Shown: positions 9,017 to 17,529, counted from the stretch's first letter. The stretch: DNA of 64,000 bases from JAVJRN01 sp040218415 (GCA_040218415.1 JAVJRN010000081.1:310001-374000), one strand, 5' to 3'. The notes: generated from the letters alone by a model not told the origin. A program made the numbers and translations.

Positions 9017-10054
9017 TTATAAACCATACATTAAGTTTTCTTTAGTAATAATGTCTAGTTGCATAAACTGATGCTGTGAGACGTCAGTATTAAGAATAAG
9101 ACTTTTATAGAGGGCTTCCACGGCAAGACTTCCTTGAATTTTTGGGTTCTGATGAATGATAAAATCAATCAATCCGTCATTGAGGCAATCAATATTTTCT
9201 TTGATAAGATCATAGCCTAAAATTCGACACAGTTTTTTTTTGCCGATAATATCAATCCTTTTGGCGATTTCATGAGCCCGAGAATTCGGCACAAATAAGT
9301 GAATGGGTTCATTGTTATCAAAATACACATTTAGCTTAGCCGGCAGTTCTCCTTCCGTTTTTTTAAGCTCTACTTCTTCAATGAGGTCAGGACTAAATTT
9401 ATTTGCTGCATAATATTTTTTCAATCCATCTACACGTTCGTCCAGCGTCTTATTGAGGCTATCAAAATGAGTATCGCGGATGATCATACATTTATGTCCG
9501 TTCTCATGCCCAAAATTGAGAAGCTTTGCTGCCAAAAAACCACTTTGCTGGGAATCTTGACCAATAAATGCCAAAGGCTTTGTTCCTGCAAGGTTAGAAT
9601 CAACAAGCACAAAAGGAATTCCAATTTCTTTCAGATTTGTGCATATAGTCAGTGCATCTTCATGTAAGAGTGGAGCCATGATAATCCCTTGAGGGCTGCT
9701 TTCCATGGCTTTAAAGGATTCTGAAATAAAGGAATTTCTGTCGTGCCTATTGAACGTAAAAAACTCAACACTTACTCCAAGCGAGCTGTATTGTTCGGCA
9801 GCATTTAGAATCCCTTCATTTTGCATTTGCCAATACTCGTTATCGTTTGGAAGAATTACGGCGAGCTTAAAGGAAGTGTTCAATTTTAAGCTTCGTGCAA
9901 ATACATTTGTCTTGTAGTTTCCTTCTGCCGCGATAGCTAAAATCCGCTTCTTGGTGGCCTCTGCTACTTCACCGCGATTGTGCAAAACTCGGTCAACTGT
10001 TCCAACGGAGACCTTCGCCTTTTCCGCAATTTGTTTTATCGTTATCCCTGCCAT
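9017..10054 (-). CDS. LacI-family transcriptional regulator
   Basis: A 345-residue regulator. Residues 4-50 form the LacI helix-turn-helix (ITIKQIAEKAKVSVGTVDRV then LHNRGEV), and the rest is a periplasmic-binding-protein-like sensor domain (peripla_BP type) for a sugar ligand. It diverges from kdgK. The intergenic region has two copies of a 17-bp site with the central CG expected of LacI-family operators, so it probably represses kdgK and itself until a pathway intermediate binds. The ligand (KDG, a uronate or an oligomer) is not shown by the sequence. Confidence 0.93.
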   Translation of the reverse strand: MAGITIKQIAEKAKVSVGTVDRVLHNRGEVAEATKKRILAIAAEGNYKTNVFARSLKLNTSFKLAVILPNDNEYWQMQNEGILNAAEQYSSLGVSVEFFTFNRHDRNSFISESFKAMESSPQGIIMAPLLHEDALTICTNLKEIGIPFVLVDSNLAGTKPLAFIGQDSQQSGFLAAKLLNFGHENGHKCMIIRDTHFDSLNKTLDERVDGLKKYYAANKFSPDLIEEVELKKTEGELPAKLNVYFDNNEPIHLFVPNSRAHEIAKRIDIIGKKKLCRILGYDLIKENIDCLNDGLIDFIIHQNPKIQGSLAVEALYKSLILNTDVSQHQFMQLDIITKENLMYGL

Positions 10055-10080
10055 ACCCTTATCGTGATCACTAAATTTAA

Positions 10081-10112
10081 TTTGGCAAATATATCACAAA
10101 TTATTACCTTTG
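10081..10112 (+). promoter_or_regulatory. Predicted Bacteroidetes-type promoter of kdgK
   Basis: A -33 TTTG at 10081-10084 and a -7 TACCTTTG (consensus TAnnTTTG) at 10105-10112, separated by 20 bp. Transcription would begin near 10118, exactly where the first LacI-type operator starts, so repressor binding should block initiation. Confidence 0.65.
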
Positions 10113-10117
10113 ATGCA

Positions 10118-10134
10118 TTCGTTATCGAACACGG
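10118..10134. promoter_or_regulatory. LacI-type operator, copy 1
   Basis: The site TTCGTTATCGAACACGG contains the partial palindrome CGT-TA-TCGA-AC-ACG with a central CG, the standard layout of LacI-family operators. It sits at the predicted transcription start of kdgK and is repeated identically at 10174. Confidence 0.75.
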
Positions 10135-10140
10135 TAATCA

Positions 10141-10167
10141 ACTCTCAGTTTTGAGAGTCTTTTTTTT
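10141..10167 (+). terminator. Intrinsic terminator or attenuator in the kdgK leader
   Basis: A perfect 7-bp stem (ACTCTCA / TGAGAGT) with a 4-nt loop, followed by C and eight T. It reads on the plus strand, between the two operator copies and after the predicted kdgK promoter, so it would terminate or attenuate kdgK transcripts about 50 nt after initiation. On the minus strand it has no T-run and so does not serve the lacI-type gene. Confidence 0.7.
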
Positions 10168-10173
10168 ACTTGT

Positions 10174-10190
10174 TTCGTTATCGAACACGG
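10174..10190. promoter_or_regulatory. LacI-type operator, copy 2
   Basis: Identical over 17 bp to the site at 10118, at a pitch of 56 bp and 23 bp upstream of the kdgK start codon. Two sites on one regulatory region allow cooperative binding or looping by a dimeric or tetrameric LacI-family repressor. Confidence 0.75.
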
Positions 10191-10212
10191 AAAGAAAATT
10201 AATGATATAGAT

Positions 10213-11253
10213 ATGAACAGAGTAGTAACATTTGGAGAGATTATGCTAAGGCTGGCTCCAGAAGGGTTTTTAAGATTTTCACAAGCCAATTCATTCGATG
10301 TAGTTTATGGCGGAGGTGAGTCCAACGTTGCAGTTTCACTAGCCAATTATGGTGTTCCTGTTGATTTTGTTACTCGTCTCCCAAAAAATGATATTGGAGA
10401 ATGTGCCATGATGGAAATGCGCAAACGTGGTGTCAATGTTGATAAAATCATCTGGGGTGGAGACCGTCTCGGAATTTACTTTTTGGAGACAGGCGCTGTT
10501 TCGCGTGGAAGCAAAGTGGTTTATGATCGTGCACACTCGGCTATGGCTGAGATTACTGCAGGTATGGTTGATTGGGATGCGGTATTTGATGGCGTCAATT
10601 GGTTTCATTGGACAGGAATTACCCCTGCTATTTCACAAGGAGCAGCAGATGCTTGCTTGGAGGCCGTAAAAGCAGCCAGTAGCAGAGGAATTACCATCTC
10701 GACAGATCTTAATTATCGAGCTAAACTTTGGAAATATGGCGGTGACCGAGAGAAGATCATGACTGAGCTTACTGAGTACTGCGACATTATTCTGGGAAAT
10801 GAAGAAGATGCAGAAATGCATTTTGGTATCAAGCCAGAAGGAATCAGTGTGCAGACGGAAGGCCACAATGTGAAGGCGGAAGCTTTTCTTTCAGTGTGTG
10901 AGCAGATGATGAAAAAATTTCCAAAGGCAAAGAAGGTCATCACTACTTTGAGAGGATCCATTTCAGCATCACATAACACTTGGGCTGGCGTACTTTATAA
11001 TGGAACTAAAATGTTTGAAACCAGACAGTATCAAATCACTGATATTGTAGATAGAGTAGGAGGAGGAGACTCATTTATGGGAGGCCTTATCTACGGTCTA
11101 TTAAAGTACCCTGAGGATGATCAGAATGCTTTGGATTTTGCTGTGGCTGCTTCTTGCTTAAAACACACCATCAAAGGAGACGCTAACCTTGCAACAGTCG
11201 CAGAGGTAGAAAAATTAATGGGCGGAGACGCCTCTGGGCGTGTAGCTCGGTAA
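10213..11253 (+). CDS. kdgK: 2-dehydro-3-deoxygluconokinase (KDG kinase)
   Basis: Phosphorylates KDG to KDPG with ATP. The 346-residue protein is a PfkB/ribokinase-family member: the N-terminal substrate-binding element YGGGESNVAVSLANYG and the C-terminal signature DRVGGGDSFMGGLIYG, whose D286 is the expected catalytic base. It follows from the mannonate dehydratase product and feeds the aldolase at 12557. Promoter, two LacI-type operators and a leader terminator lie directly upstream, and a further hairpin with T-run lies between it and the next gene. Confidence 0.95.
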   Translation: MNRVVTFGEIMLRLAPEGFLRFSQANSFDVVYGGGESNVAVSLANYGVPVDFVTRLPKNDIGECAMMEMRKRGVNVDKIIWGGDRLGIYFLETGAVSRGSKVVYDRAHSAMAEITAGMVDWDAVFDGVNWFHWTGITPAISQGAADACLEAVKAASSRGITISTDLNYRAKLWKYGGDREKIMTELTEYCDIILGNEEDAEMHFGIKPEGISVQTEGHNVKAEAFLSVCEQMMKKFPKAKKVITTLRGSISASHNTWAGVLYNGTKMFETRQYQITDIVDRVGGGDSFMGGLIYGLLKYPEDDQNALDFAVAASCLKHTIKGDANLATVAEVEKLMGGDASGRVAR

Positions 11254-11262
11254 ATAAATCAT

Positions 11263-11327
11263 TGGGGCGGTCGGAAAAATCTAAGTGCAAATTGGTTTTT
11301 AAAAGATACGATCGTCCCCATTTTTTT
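11263..11327 (+). terminator. Hairpin with T-run between kdgK and the phosphofructokinase gene
   Basis: Arms 11263-11273 (TGGGGCGGTCG) and 11309-11320 pair with one bulge and one G-U, followed by seven T at 11321-11327. The T-run ends 8 bp before the next start codon. It should partially terminate kdgK transcription and reduce expression of the two downstream genes, or act as an attenuator. Confidence 0.65.
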
Positions 11328-11334
11328 AATATTT

Positions 11335-12573
11335 ATGGAAAATAAATCAGTAGTAATAATATGCGGAGGGGGGCCTGCTCCTGGAATCAACACTGTCGTA
11401 AGCACGGTGGCGAAAGTATTCCTCAATGATGGATACGATGTGCTCGGTGTACACGAGGGTTACAAAGGCTTGTTCTCACCTACGCCAGATATCAAGCAAT
11501 TTGATTTTGAGCATGCGGATAGAATATTTAGCAGGGGAGGATCAACGCTCGTGATGAGTCGTCATAAGCCGAAAGATGATGAGTTCAACACGGATATTTT
11601 CATTAAACATAATGTAAAACTTTTGGTAACGATTGGCGGGGATGATACGGCAAGTACAGCGAATCGAATTTCCAAATTCTTAAAAAGCAAAGATCTTGAC
11701 GTGAAAAATATTCACGTGCCCAAGACCATTGATAATGACCTTCCGCTTCCTGATAGAAACCCAACTTTTGGCTTTCACTCAGCGAAAGATGAAGGAGTTA
11801 AGATTGGAAATACAGTTTATGAAGACGCTAGAACAAGTCAAAACTGGTTTGTAATGTCTGCAATGGGAAGGTCTGCAGGACACTTGGCATTTGGGATCGC
11901 TTCCGCCTGCCACTTTCCGATGTTGATCATTCCTGAGATGTTTAACAATACCAAGCCAACGCTGGAAAAGGTGGTCAATTTGATGATCAGCTCCATCATT
12001 AAGCGTAAAATACGTAATATTCAATATGGAGTAGCTTTAGTAAGTGAGGGCGTATTTCATGTCATCGATGAAGACGAGTTGAAAAACAGTGGAATTCTTT
12101 TTACCTACGATGATCACGGCCACCCAGAATTGGGTAATGTGAGTAAGTCTACCATTTTCAATGTGCTGCTTCAGCAAAAGATGAAGGAATTACATATTGA
12201 CGTGAAAACTAGGCCAGTAGAGCTGGGATACGAACTCAGATGTTGTAGACCTATTGGTTATGACCTCACACTATGTACGTTACTGGGCGTGGGAGTGAAA
12301 AAGCTTTACGACGAAGATATTTCAGGATGTATTGTCACAGCCAATTCCCGTGGAGACATTTCACCAATGTATCTCTCGCAGTTTGAAGATAGCAATGGTA
12401 AAATACCGCCAAGATTGGTGGATATGAGTTCAGAAATAGCAAAGCTTAGTCTTGAAAACCTGCATTTTTTGGTAGAAGAAGATTACGAAGCGGCGAGCAA
12501 ATACCTTCCTAATCCGGAAGAATATGATTTTTATAAAATTTTAAATTGGAAACGAAGTGGCAAGATTTACTAG
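11335..12573 (+). CDS. 6-phosphofructokinase, predicted pyrophosphate-dependent
   Basis: A 412-residue PfkA-superfamily enzyme, with GGGPAPGINTV at the N-terminus and the MGRSAGHLA substrate site. Two residues discriminate the phosphoryl donor: the family GGDGT is GGDDT here (D103-D104), and the later motif is PKTIDND with K130. Asp and Lys at these places mark PPi-dependent enzymes, while ATP-dependent ones have Gly at both. PPi-dependent enzymes are reversible between fructose 6-phosphate and fructose 1,6-bisphosphate. In this operon it could return uronate-derived triose phosphate to hexose phosphate. It overlaps the aldolase gene by 17 bp, so the two are co-translated. Confidence 0.88.
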   Translation: MENKSVVIICGGGPAPGINTVVSTVAKVFLNDGYDVLGVHEGYKGLFSPTPDIKQFDFEHADRIFSRGGSTLVMSRHKPKDDEFNTDIFIKHNVKLLVTIGGDDTASTANRISKFLKSKDLDVKNIHVPKTIDNDLPLPDRNPTFGFHSAKDEGVKIGNTVYEDARTSQNWFVMSAMGRSAGHLAFGIASACHFPMLIIPEMFNNTKPTLEKVVNLMISSIIKRKIRNIQYGVALVSEGVFHVIDEDELKNSGILFTYDDHGHPELGNVSKSTIFNVLLQQKMKELHIDVKTRPVELGYELRCCRPIGYDLTLCTLLGVGVKKLYDEDISGCIVTANSRGDISPMYLSQFEDSNGKIPPRLVDMSSEIAKLSLENLHFLVEEDYEAASKYLPNPEEYDFYKILNWKRSGKIY

Positions 12574-13234
12574 AATAGAGGTCGCATTAGCGATGAAAGA
12601 GACAGGTATTGTTCCTGTTTTTTACAACAAAGACATTGAAATCTGTAAGAAGGTATTGATGGCATGCTACAAGGGTGGTGTGCGTGTATTTGAGTTCACC
12701 AACCGTGGGGATTATGCACATGAAGTTTTTGCTGAACTCAACAAATGGGCGGCAATTGAAGCTCCTGAAATGATATTGGGGATTGGATCGGTCATCGATG
12801 CTGGAACTACCTCCTTATATATTCAACTTGGTGCAAATTTCATTGTTTCACCAGTGTTGAATCCTGAAATGGCTAAGGTTTGTAACCGCAGAAAGATCGC
12901 TTGGTCGCCAGGCTGTGGTTCTGTTACAGAAATTGGTTATGCGGAAGAACTAGGAGCGGAAGTAGTGAAAATCTTCCCTGGATCACAGGTAGGCGGACCA
13001 TCTTTCGTGAAAGGAGTGAAAGGGCCTTTCCCATGGACGAGTATAATGCCCACTGGTGGTGTAGAGCCTACGGAAGAAAACCTGACCAAGTGGTTTGAGG
13101 CCGGCGTACATTGCGTAGGTATGGGATCTCAGCTAATCACAGGTGATGTGATTAAATCTGGCGATTATTCCATTCTTGAAAATACTTGTAAGGAGTCCTT
13201 GAGTTTGGTTCGTAAGCTGCGAAGTAAAAATTAG
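12557..13234 (+). CDS. eda: KDPG aldolase (2-dehydro-3-deoxy-phosphogluconate aldolase)
   Basis: Cleaves KDPG to pyruvate and glyceraldehyde 3-phosphate, the last step of the uronate route. The start is a GTG at 12557, inside the preceding gene; the N-terminus MARFTRIEVALAMKETG matches Bacteroidetes homologues, supporting GTG over the later ATG at 12593. Motifs are the catalytic Glu in FEFTNRG, SPVLNPEM, SPGCGSVTEIGYAEELGAE, and the Schiff-base K138 in VVKIFPGS. At 225 residues it is the normal length for a class I KDPG/KHG aldolase trimer subunit. A strong terminator follows. Confidence 0.95.
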   Translation: MARFTRIEVALAMKETGIVPVFYNKDIEICKKVLMACYKGGVRVFEFTNRGDYAHEVFAELNKWAAIEAPEMILGIGSVIDAGTTSLYIQLGANFIVSPVLNPEMAKVCNRRKIAWSPGCGSVTEIGYAEELGAEVVKIFPGSQVGGPSFVKGVKGPFPWTSIMPTGGVEPTEENLTKWFEAGVHCVGMGSQLITGDVIKSGDYSILENTCKESLSLVRKLRSKN

Positions 13235-13270
13235 GTCTCCAAAGAGTTAATTTTTCAGAAAAGATGAAAT

Positions 13271-13303
13271 ATGGCGAGGCGCTTAGGTCTTGCCATTTTT
13301 TTT
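13271..13303 (+). terminator. Rho-independent terminator of the uronate operon
   Basis: Stem ATGGCGAG / CTTGCCAT (8 bp with one G-U), 10-nt loop, then a run of eight T ending at 13303. It lies 37 bp after the aldolase stop codon. Confidence 0.8.
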
Positions 13304-13712
13304 GCCCAAAAACGTTTATTCATGGAGTTGTTTATCTCCAATAAAACATTCGATCAAGCATCGAAAAGGTGCTACATTTTTTCAGCTTGTCAAATTTCTT
13401 TCCCATCTATTAAAACCAGATTTTTGAAAGTTGTGATTTTGACTTCAATAAAGTTAAACCAACCTAGATATTCAGTTATCCCAAATCATTAATAATAGCA
13501 TCTGTAAAATACTTTTATATATTCATGTTTTCGGTGCTTGAGTCAGCAGAATAATTGTGCATTTACTCTTGAGTGAATCTCAATAGATAATAGTTAAATC
13601 CCTTCCACAGAAATGAGCTTTTGAAGATTACAGCTTTAAAATAGACTTTGTATAAAATAATGGCCTTCATCAATCGACTATGGTTAAGTTACAAAGTCAA
13701 AATGGATAAAAA
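13304..13712. other. Intergenic region without recognised feature
   Basis: About 400 bp between the uronate-operon terminator and the next gene. It is AT-rich, with no supported gene or RNA. The promoter of the metallo-hydrolase gene must lie here, but no exact TAnnTTTG element with a paired TTTG was found. Confidence 0.5.
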
Positions 13713-14822
13713 GTGATAAAAAAAGGACTGCTAGGATTATTAGCTCTTATTGTGGTGTGTATTGTGTCAGTAGTGTTATTTATCAGCACCAGTCCTCAGT
13801 TCGGACAGCTTCCTGCTGGTGATGAAATGCAAGCAATTCGGCAATCACCCAATTTTAATGGTGAAGTTTTTGAAAACCTTGTGAGCACGAACATGGACAT
13901 GTCGCTGAGCGATGTTTTCTCTATTCTTAAAGATTATACGGCAGGCGCTGAAGACAGGGAGCCTAGTCAACCCATACCGACAGACTTTTATAAAAACGTA
14001 ACATCATTGAATGATAGCACCGCAAAGGTGACTTGGTATGGTCATTCGGCGGTTTTGTTGGTGATGGATAATAAAAAGATTCTCTTAGATCCGATGCTTG
14101 GTGACGCAAGCGCTCCTGTTCCTTTTTTGACAAAAAGATTTCCTTACCAAAACCCAATTCCTATAAACGAGATTGGTTACGTTGATTTTGTAGTGATTTC
14201 GCATGATCACTACGATCACCTCGATATGCCAACGATTATGAAGCTCAAAGACAATGTGGGTCATTTTTATACGGCACTCGGTGTAGAGAGTCATTTAATG
14301 TCGTGGGGTATTCCTCGTGAAAAAATCACAAGCTTAGATTGGTGGCAATCATCAGAAATGAAGAATCTAATGTTTGTTGCAACACCAGCAAGACATTTTT
14401 CTGGAAGAGGAATAACAGATCGTAACAAAACACAATGGGCTTCTTGGGTCATAAAAGGAAAAAAAGAGACTGTCTATTTTAGCGGTGATGGTGGATACGC
14501 AGATCATTTTCAGAAAATTGGAGAAAAATATGGCCCGATTGATTTTGCTATGCTCGAATGTGGTCAATACAACCGAAGGTGGGCGCAAATACATATGACG
14601 CCTGAGGAAACGGCTCAAGCTGCGGTAGATTTACGCGCAAAAAAAGCCATGCCAATACATTGGGGAGCCTTCAACTTGTCACTCCACTCATGGACAGATC
14701 CTATTGAAAGGGTGAAAGTTGCGGCTGAAAACTTAGGAGTATCACTTGTACATCCTGTTATAGGGCAAACATTTTCAATCAATGAGAACCCTATTGAGCA
14801 TTGGTGGCTCTTTGATCAATAA
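13713..14822 (+). CDS. Membrane-anchored metallo-beta-lactamase-fold hydrolase (UlaG / NAPE-PLD-like)
   Basis: The GTG at 13713 is the only start that keeps the N-terminal hydrophobic segment (residues 5-26), which is a signal anchor; a TAA precedes it in frame. The MBL domain shows WYGHSAVLL, LDPMLGD, the H164-x-H166-x-D168-H169 metal motif, ARHFSGRG, FSGDGGYADHF, and the C-terminal PIHWGAFNLSLH. This pattern matches the UlaG/NAPE-phospholipase D branch, which hydrolyses phosphodiester or lactone bonds with a dinuclear metal site. The substrate is unknown. A five-codon minigene starting at 13704 ends in TGA overlapping the GTG and may be chance. Confidence 0.85.
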   Translation: MIKKGLLGLLALIVVCIVSVVLFISTSPQFGQLPAGDEMQAIRQSPNFNGEVFENLVSTNMDMSLSDVFSILKDYTAGAEDREPSQPIPTDFYKNVTSLNDSTAKVTWYGHSAVLLVMDNKKILLDPMLGDASAPVPFLTKRFPYQNPIPINEIGYVDFVVISHDHYDHLDMPTIMKLKDNVGHFYTALGVESHLMSWGIPREKITSLDWWQSSEMKNLMFVATPARHFSGRGITDRNKTQWASWVIKGKKETVYFSGDGGYADHFQKIGEKYGPIDFAMLECGQYNRRWAQIHMTPEETAQAAVDLRAKKAMPIHWGAFNLSLHSWTDPIERVKVAAENLGVSLVHPVIGQTFSINENPIEHWWLFDQ

Positions 14823-14847
14823 AAAACACCTCCCAATGAGGAGGTGT
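14820..14847. terminator. Bidirectional hairpin terminator
   Basis: Perfect 8-bp stem ACACCTCC (14826-14833) / GGAGGTGT (14840-14847), loop of 6. On the minus strand it is followed by six T, making it a strong terminator for the mscS-type gene ending at 14912. On the plus strand only TTTT follows after CG, giving weaker termination for the metallo-hydrolase gene. Confidence 0.8.
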
Positions 14848-14911
14848 CGTTTTGTTCTTGTTTAAGATTCACCACAAATCATAAAAGCTTTTATTTGTTA
14901 AGCGGTGAGTA

Positions 14912-15742
14912 TCAATTTTTGTGCATGTGAACATCCATTTGAGGAAACGGAATATTCAATCCTTCTTCGGCAAAACCTTTGTAAACTTTTTCATTCATCG
15001 TAAAAAACACTCCCCAATAATCAGAAGAATTTACCCAAGTTCTTACCACAATATTTACAGAACTATCGGCCAATGCTGATAAGGCAATGAAAGGCTCTGG
15101 AGTAGAAAATATTCTTGAATCCTCTTTAATATAGCGCATTAAAACCTCCTTGGCCTTGTCATAATCATCTCCATAAGCGATCCCGAAAGTCCAATCTACT
15201 CTTCTCGTGTCTTCAGCTGAAAAGTTGGTTAGGGAGGAACCAGCTAATTTTCCATTTGGTATAATAATTCTTTTATTATCTGGGGTTATCAGTATGGTAT
15301 TGAAGATTTGTATTTCTCTCACGGTACCCATATAGCCTACAGCATCTATGAATTGTCCCACTTTGAATGGCTTAAAAATTAAAATCATCACTCCACCAGC
15401 AAAGTTGCTGAGCGTACCCTGAAGTGCAAGTCCAATGGCCAGTCCAGCTGCACCCAATATGGCAATGAAAGAGGTCATTTCTACGCCAATCATGCCAATG
15501 ACCGAAATAATTAACACCGCTTTAAGAATGCTGCCAAGAAGGCTTTTTAGAAAAGGTGATAATGATGGATCAACATGTCTATGGTTAAGAAATCGTTCAA
15601 GTCCCTTATTGATCAATTTAATAATCCACAATCCAATGATGAGGGTAATTATGGCCAAAATCAACTTGGGGCCAAATTCTACGGCCATGGCAATTAATTG
15701 ATCTTGATACTTGGCAATGTCTAATTCTTGTATGTCTTTCAT
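14912..15742 (-). CDS. mscS: Small-conductance mechanosensitive channel (MscS family)
   Basis: A 276-residue inner-membrane channel that opens on hypo-osmotic shock. Three N-terminal transmembrane segments (about residues 22-42, 63-83, 88-110) precede the conserved pore helix ILGAAGLAIGLALQGTLSNF. The beta domain follows with FKVGQFIDAVGYMGTVREI and the PNGKLAGSSLTNFS block. Length matches E. coli MscS. It stands alone, with the bidirectional terminator downstream and the RlmD neighbourhood upstream. Confidence 0.94.
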   Translation of the reverse strand: MKDIQELDIAKYQDQLIAMAVEFGPKLILAIITLIIGLWIIKLINKGLERFLNHRHVDPSLSPFLKSLLGSILKAVLIISVIGMIGVEMTSFIAILGAAGLAIGLALQGTLSNFAGGVMILIFKPFKVGQFIDAVGYMGTVREIQIFNTILITPDNKRIIIPNGKLAGSSLTNFSAEDTRRVDWTFGIAYGDDYDKAKEVLMRYIKEDSRIFSTPEPFIALSALADSSVNIVVRTWVNSSDYWGVFFTMNEKVYKGFAEEGLNIPFPQMDVHMHKN

Positions 15743-15770
15743 ACTTTAGGTTCTTGTTTTATTTAAAAAA

Positions 15771-16133
15771 TTAGTCTTCGGGAAAAGGTATAAATATAAA
15801 ATTGGTAAAATTTTGATCTACGATAAACAAGCAGCAATATTCGTCAGGGTCTTTGTACGCTTCGATGAACTTTTCCTCATTCTCTATCAATTCCCGTTGG
15901 ACAAATTCTTCAATGAATGAAGCGTAATAATGCCATTCATTTTCCATTTTTCCAGCTTCATACAATAGCTGACCAATGGGTATGTCTTGCTTCGATACTG
16001 GAAAAACAGGATATTTAGAAAATCCTCTTTTTCTAATTTGATAGGATGCCTCTTTCAGACTTTCAGAGACTTTCACGAAATCAGAAGAGATGCTGCCTAA
16101 GTATTTTGGATCGAGTGTTGGGTCGTTTTGCAT
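15771..16133 (-). CDS. Conserved hypothetical protein
   Basis: The ATG at 16133 gives a 120-residue protein beginning MQNDPTLDPKYLGS and avoids the overlap with the upstream rlmD stop; a start at 16166 is possible but adds 11 polar residues. No signal peptide or membrane segment is seen. The protein is mixed alpha/beta, with many acidic residues in its second half and a hydrophobic end NFIFIPFPED. It follows rlmD by 1 bp and is likely co-transcribed with it. No family function is recognised. Confidence 0.75.
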   Translation of the reverse strand: MQNDPTLDPKYLGSISSDFVKVSESLKEASYQIRKRGFSKYPVFPVSKQDIPIGQLLYEAGKMENEWHYYASFIEEFVQRELIENEEKFIEAYKDPDEYCCLFIVDQNFTNFIFIPFPED

Positions 16134-16134
16134 T

Positions 16135-17529
16135 TTATTTGGCTTTGAGGAGCATGACGTTTTCAACGTGATGGGTTTGTGGAAACATATCCACAGGTTG
16201 AATTTTCACAACTTCATAAGTTTCTTTCAATAATTCAATATCCCTGGCTTGTGTGGAAGGGTTACAACTTACGTAAACCAATTTTTCAGGTCTTATTCGC
16301 GCGATATTTTCCACTACTTTCGGGTGCATTCCGGCTCTCGGCGGATCCACAATGATGACATCAGGCTGTCCGTTTAGTTTCACAAAGTCTTCATCGAGTA
16401 CGTCTTTCATATCCCCAACATAAAAGGTGCAGTTATCTATCCCATTCAATAGTGCATTTTTTTTTGCATCCTCAATGGCTTCAGGTACAGATTCTACGCC
16501 AACAACTTTTTTGGCCTTTCGGGCGATAAAATTGGCGATTGTTCCAGTACCAGTGTATAGGTCATATACCAATTCCTCGCCTGATAAATCGGCGAGATCG
16601 CGTGTTACCTTATATAATTCATAGGCTTGGACACTATTGGTTTGATAAAATGATTTTGGCCCCACTTTAAATTGCAGACCTTCCATTTCTTCGGTCATAT
16701 AATCCAAACCAGAAAAGGTGACAATATCCAGATCAAAAAATGATTCATTGCCTTTCTGATTGATGACATAAAGTAGTGAGGTGATTTCCGGGAAATTTTC
16801 TAATAAGTACTTCATTACCAACTCTATTGATTCTGAATCATTGTCATAGAACTGAACCAAAACCATTAAATCGTTGGTAATGCTGCTTCTGATGATAAGG
16901 TTACGAAGTAGTCCGTGTTGATTCTTGATATCAAAATAGGAGAGCTGATTTTTTCTGGCAAACTCATTTAACCCGTTACGGATGTCATTAGAGATTTCAG
17001 ACTGCAACCAACATTTGTTAATATCCAGTATTTTGTCAAAACGCTTCGGGATATGAAATCCTAGCGCTGTTCTTTCGAACTCTTCGCCACTATCTATTTC
17101 TTCTCTAGTAAGCCATCTGTTGTTGGAAAAAGTAAACTCCAACTTGTTTCTGTAGAATGTCTGATTTTTGGATGCGACGATGGTATTCATTGCCGGAAGA
17201 TCAATGGTCGTAAGTTTTTCTAGGTTATCCTGTACGTGCTGTTGCTTGTGTTTGAGCTGAGCGGAGTAAGCCATATGCTGCCATTTACAGCCACCACAAA
17301 TACCAAAATGCTCACAAAATGGCTCAGCCTTATCCGGTGAATTTCGGTGTATTTTTATTGCACGCCCTTCAAGAAATTTCTTCTTTTTACCGGTAATCTG
17401 GATGTCGGCCAAGTCACCAGGAATGGCGCCACTTACAAAAATCACTAAATTGTCTGCTCGACCCACGCTTTTTCCATCAGAGGAAATGCCAGTGATCTCC
17501 ACGTTTTCGATAACTTTACTTGATCTCAT
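16135..17529 (-). CDS. rlmD: 23S rRNA (uracil-C5)-methyltransferase, RlmD/RumA family
   Basis: A 464-residue TrmA/RumA-family enzyme that methylates C5 of a uracil in 23S rRNA using SAM. An N-terminal TRAM domain (residues 5-62) is followed by the Fe-S cluster cysteines C72, C78 and C81 (CEHFGICGGCKW). The catalytic domain has the SAM motif VYDLYTGTGTIANFIA, the DPPRAGMHPKVVE motif, and the nucleophile Cys in YVSCNPST near the C-terminus. Which uracil it modifies (747, 1939 or both) is not decided by sequence. Confidence 0.93.
   Translation of the reverse strand: MRSSKVIENVEITGISSDGKSVGRADNLVIFVSGAIPGDLADIQITGKKKKFLEGRAIKIHRNSPDKAEPFCEHFGICGGCKWQHMAYSAQLKHKQQHVQDNLEKLTTIDLPAMNTIVASKNQTFYRNKLEFTFSNNRWLTREEIDSGEEFERTALGFHIPKRFDKILDINKCWLQSEISNDIRNGLNEFARKNQLSYFDIKNQHGLLRNLIIRSSITNDLMVLVQFYDNDSESIELVMKYLLENFPEITSLLYVINQKGNESFFDLDIVTFSGLDYMTEEMEGLQFKVGPKSFYQTNSVQAYELYKVTRDLADLSGEELVYDLYTGTGTIANFIARKAKKVVGVESVPEAIEDAKKNALLNGIDNCTFYVGDMKDVLDEDFVKLNGQPDVIIVDPPRAGMHPKVVENIARIRPEKLVYVSCNPSTQARDIELLKETYEVVKIQPVDMFPQTHHVENVMLLKAK

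Noticed and set aside
13704..13718. Leader minigene MDKK overlapping the metallo-hydrolase start
   Set aside because: Such short frames are frequent by chance, and no further evidence of translation is visible.
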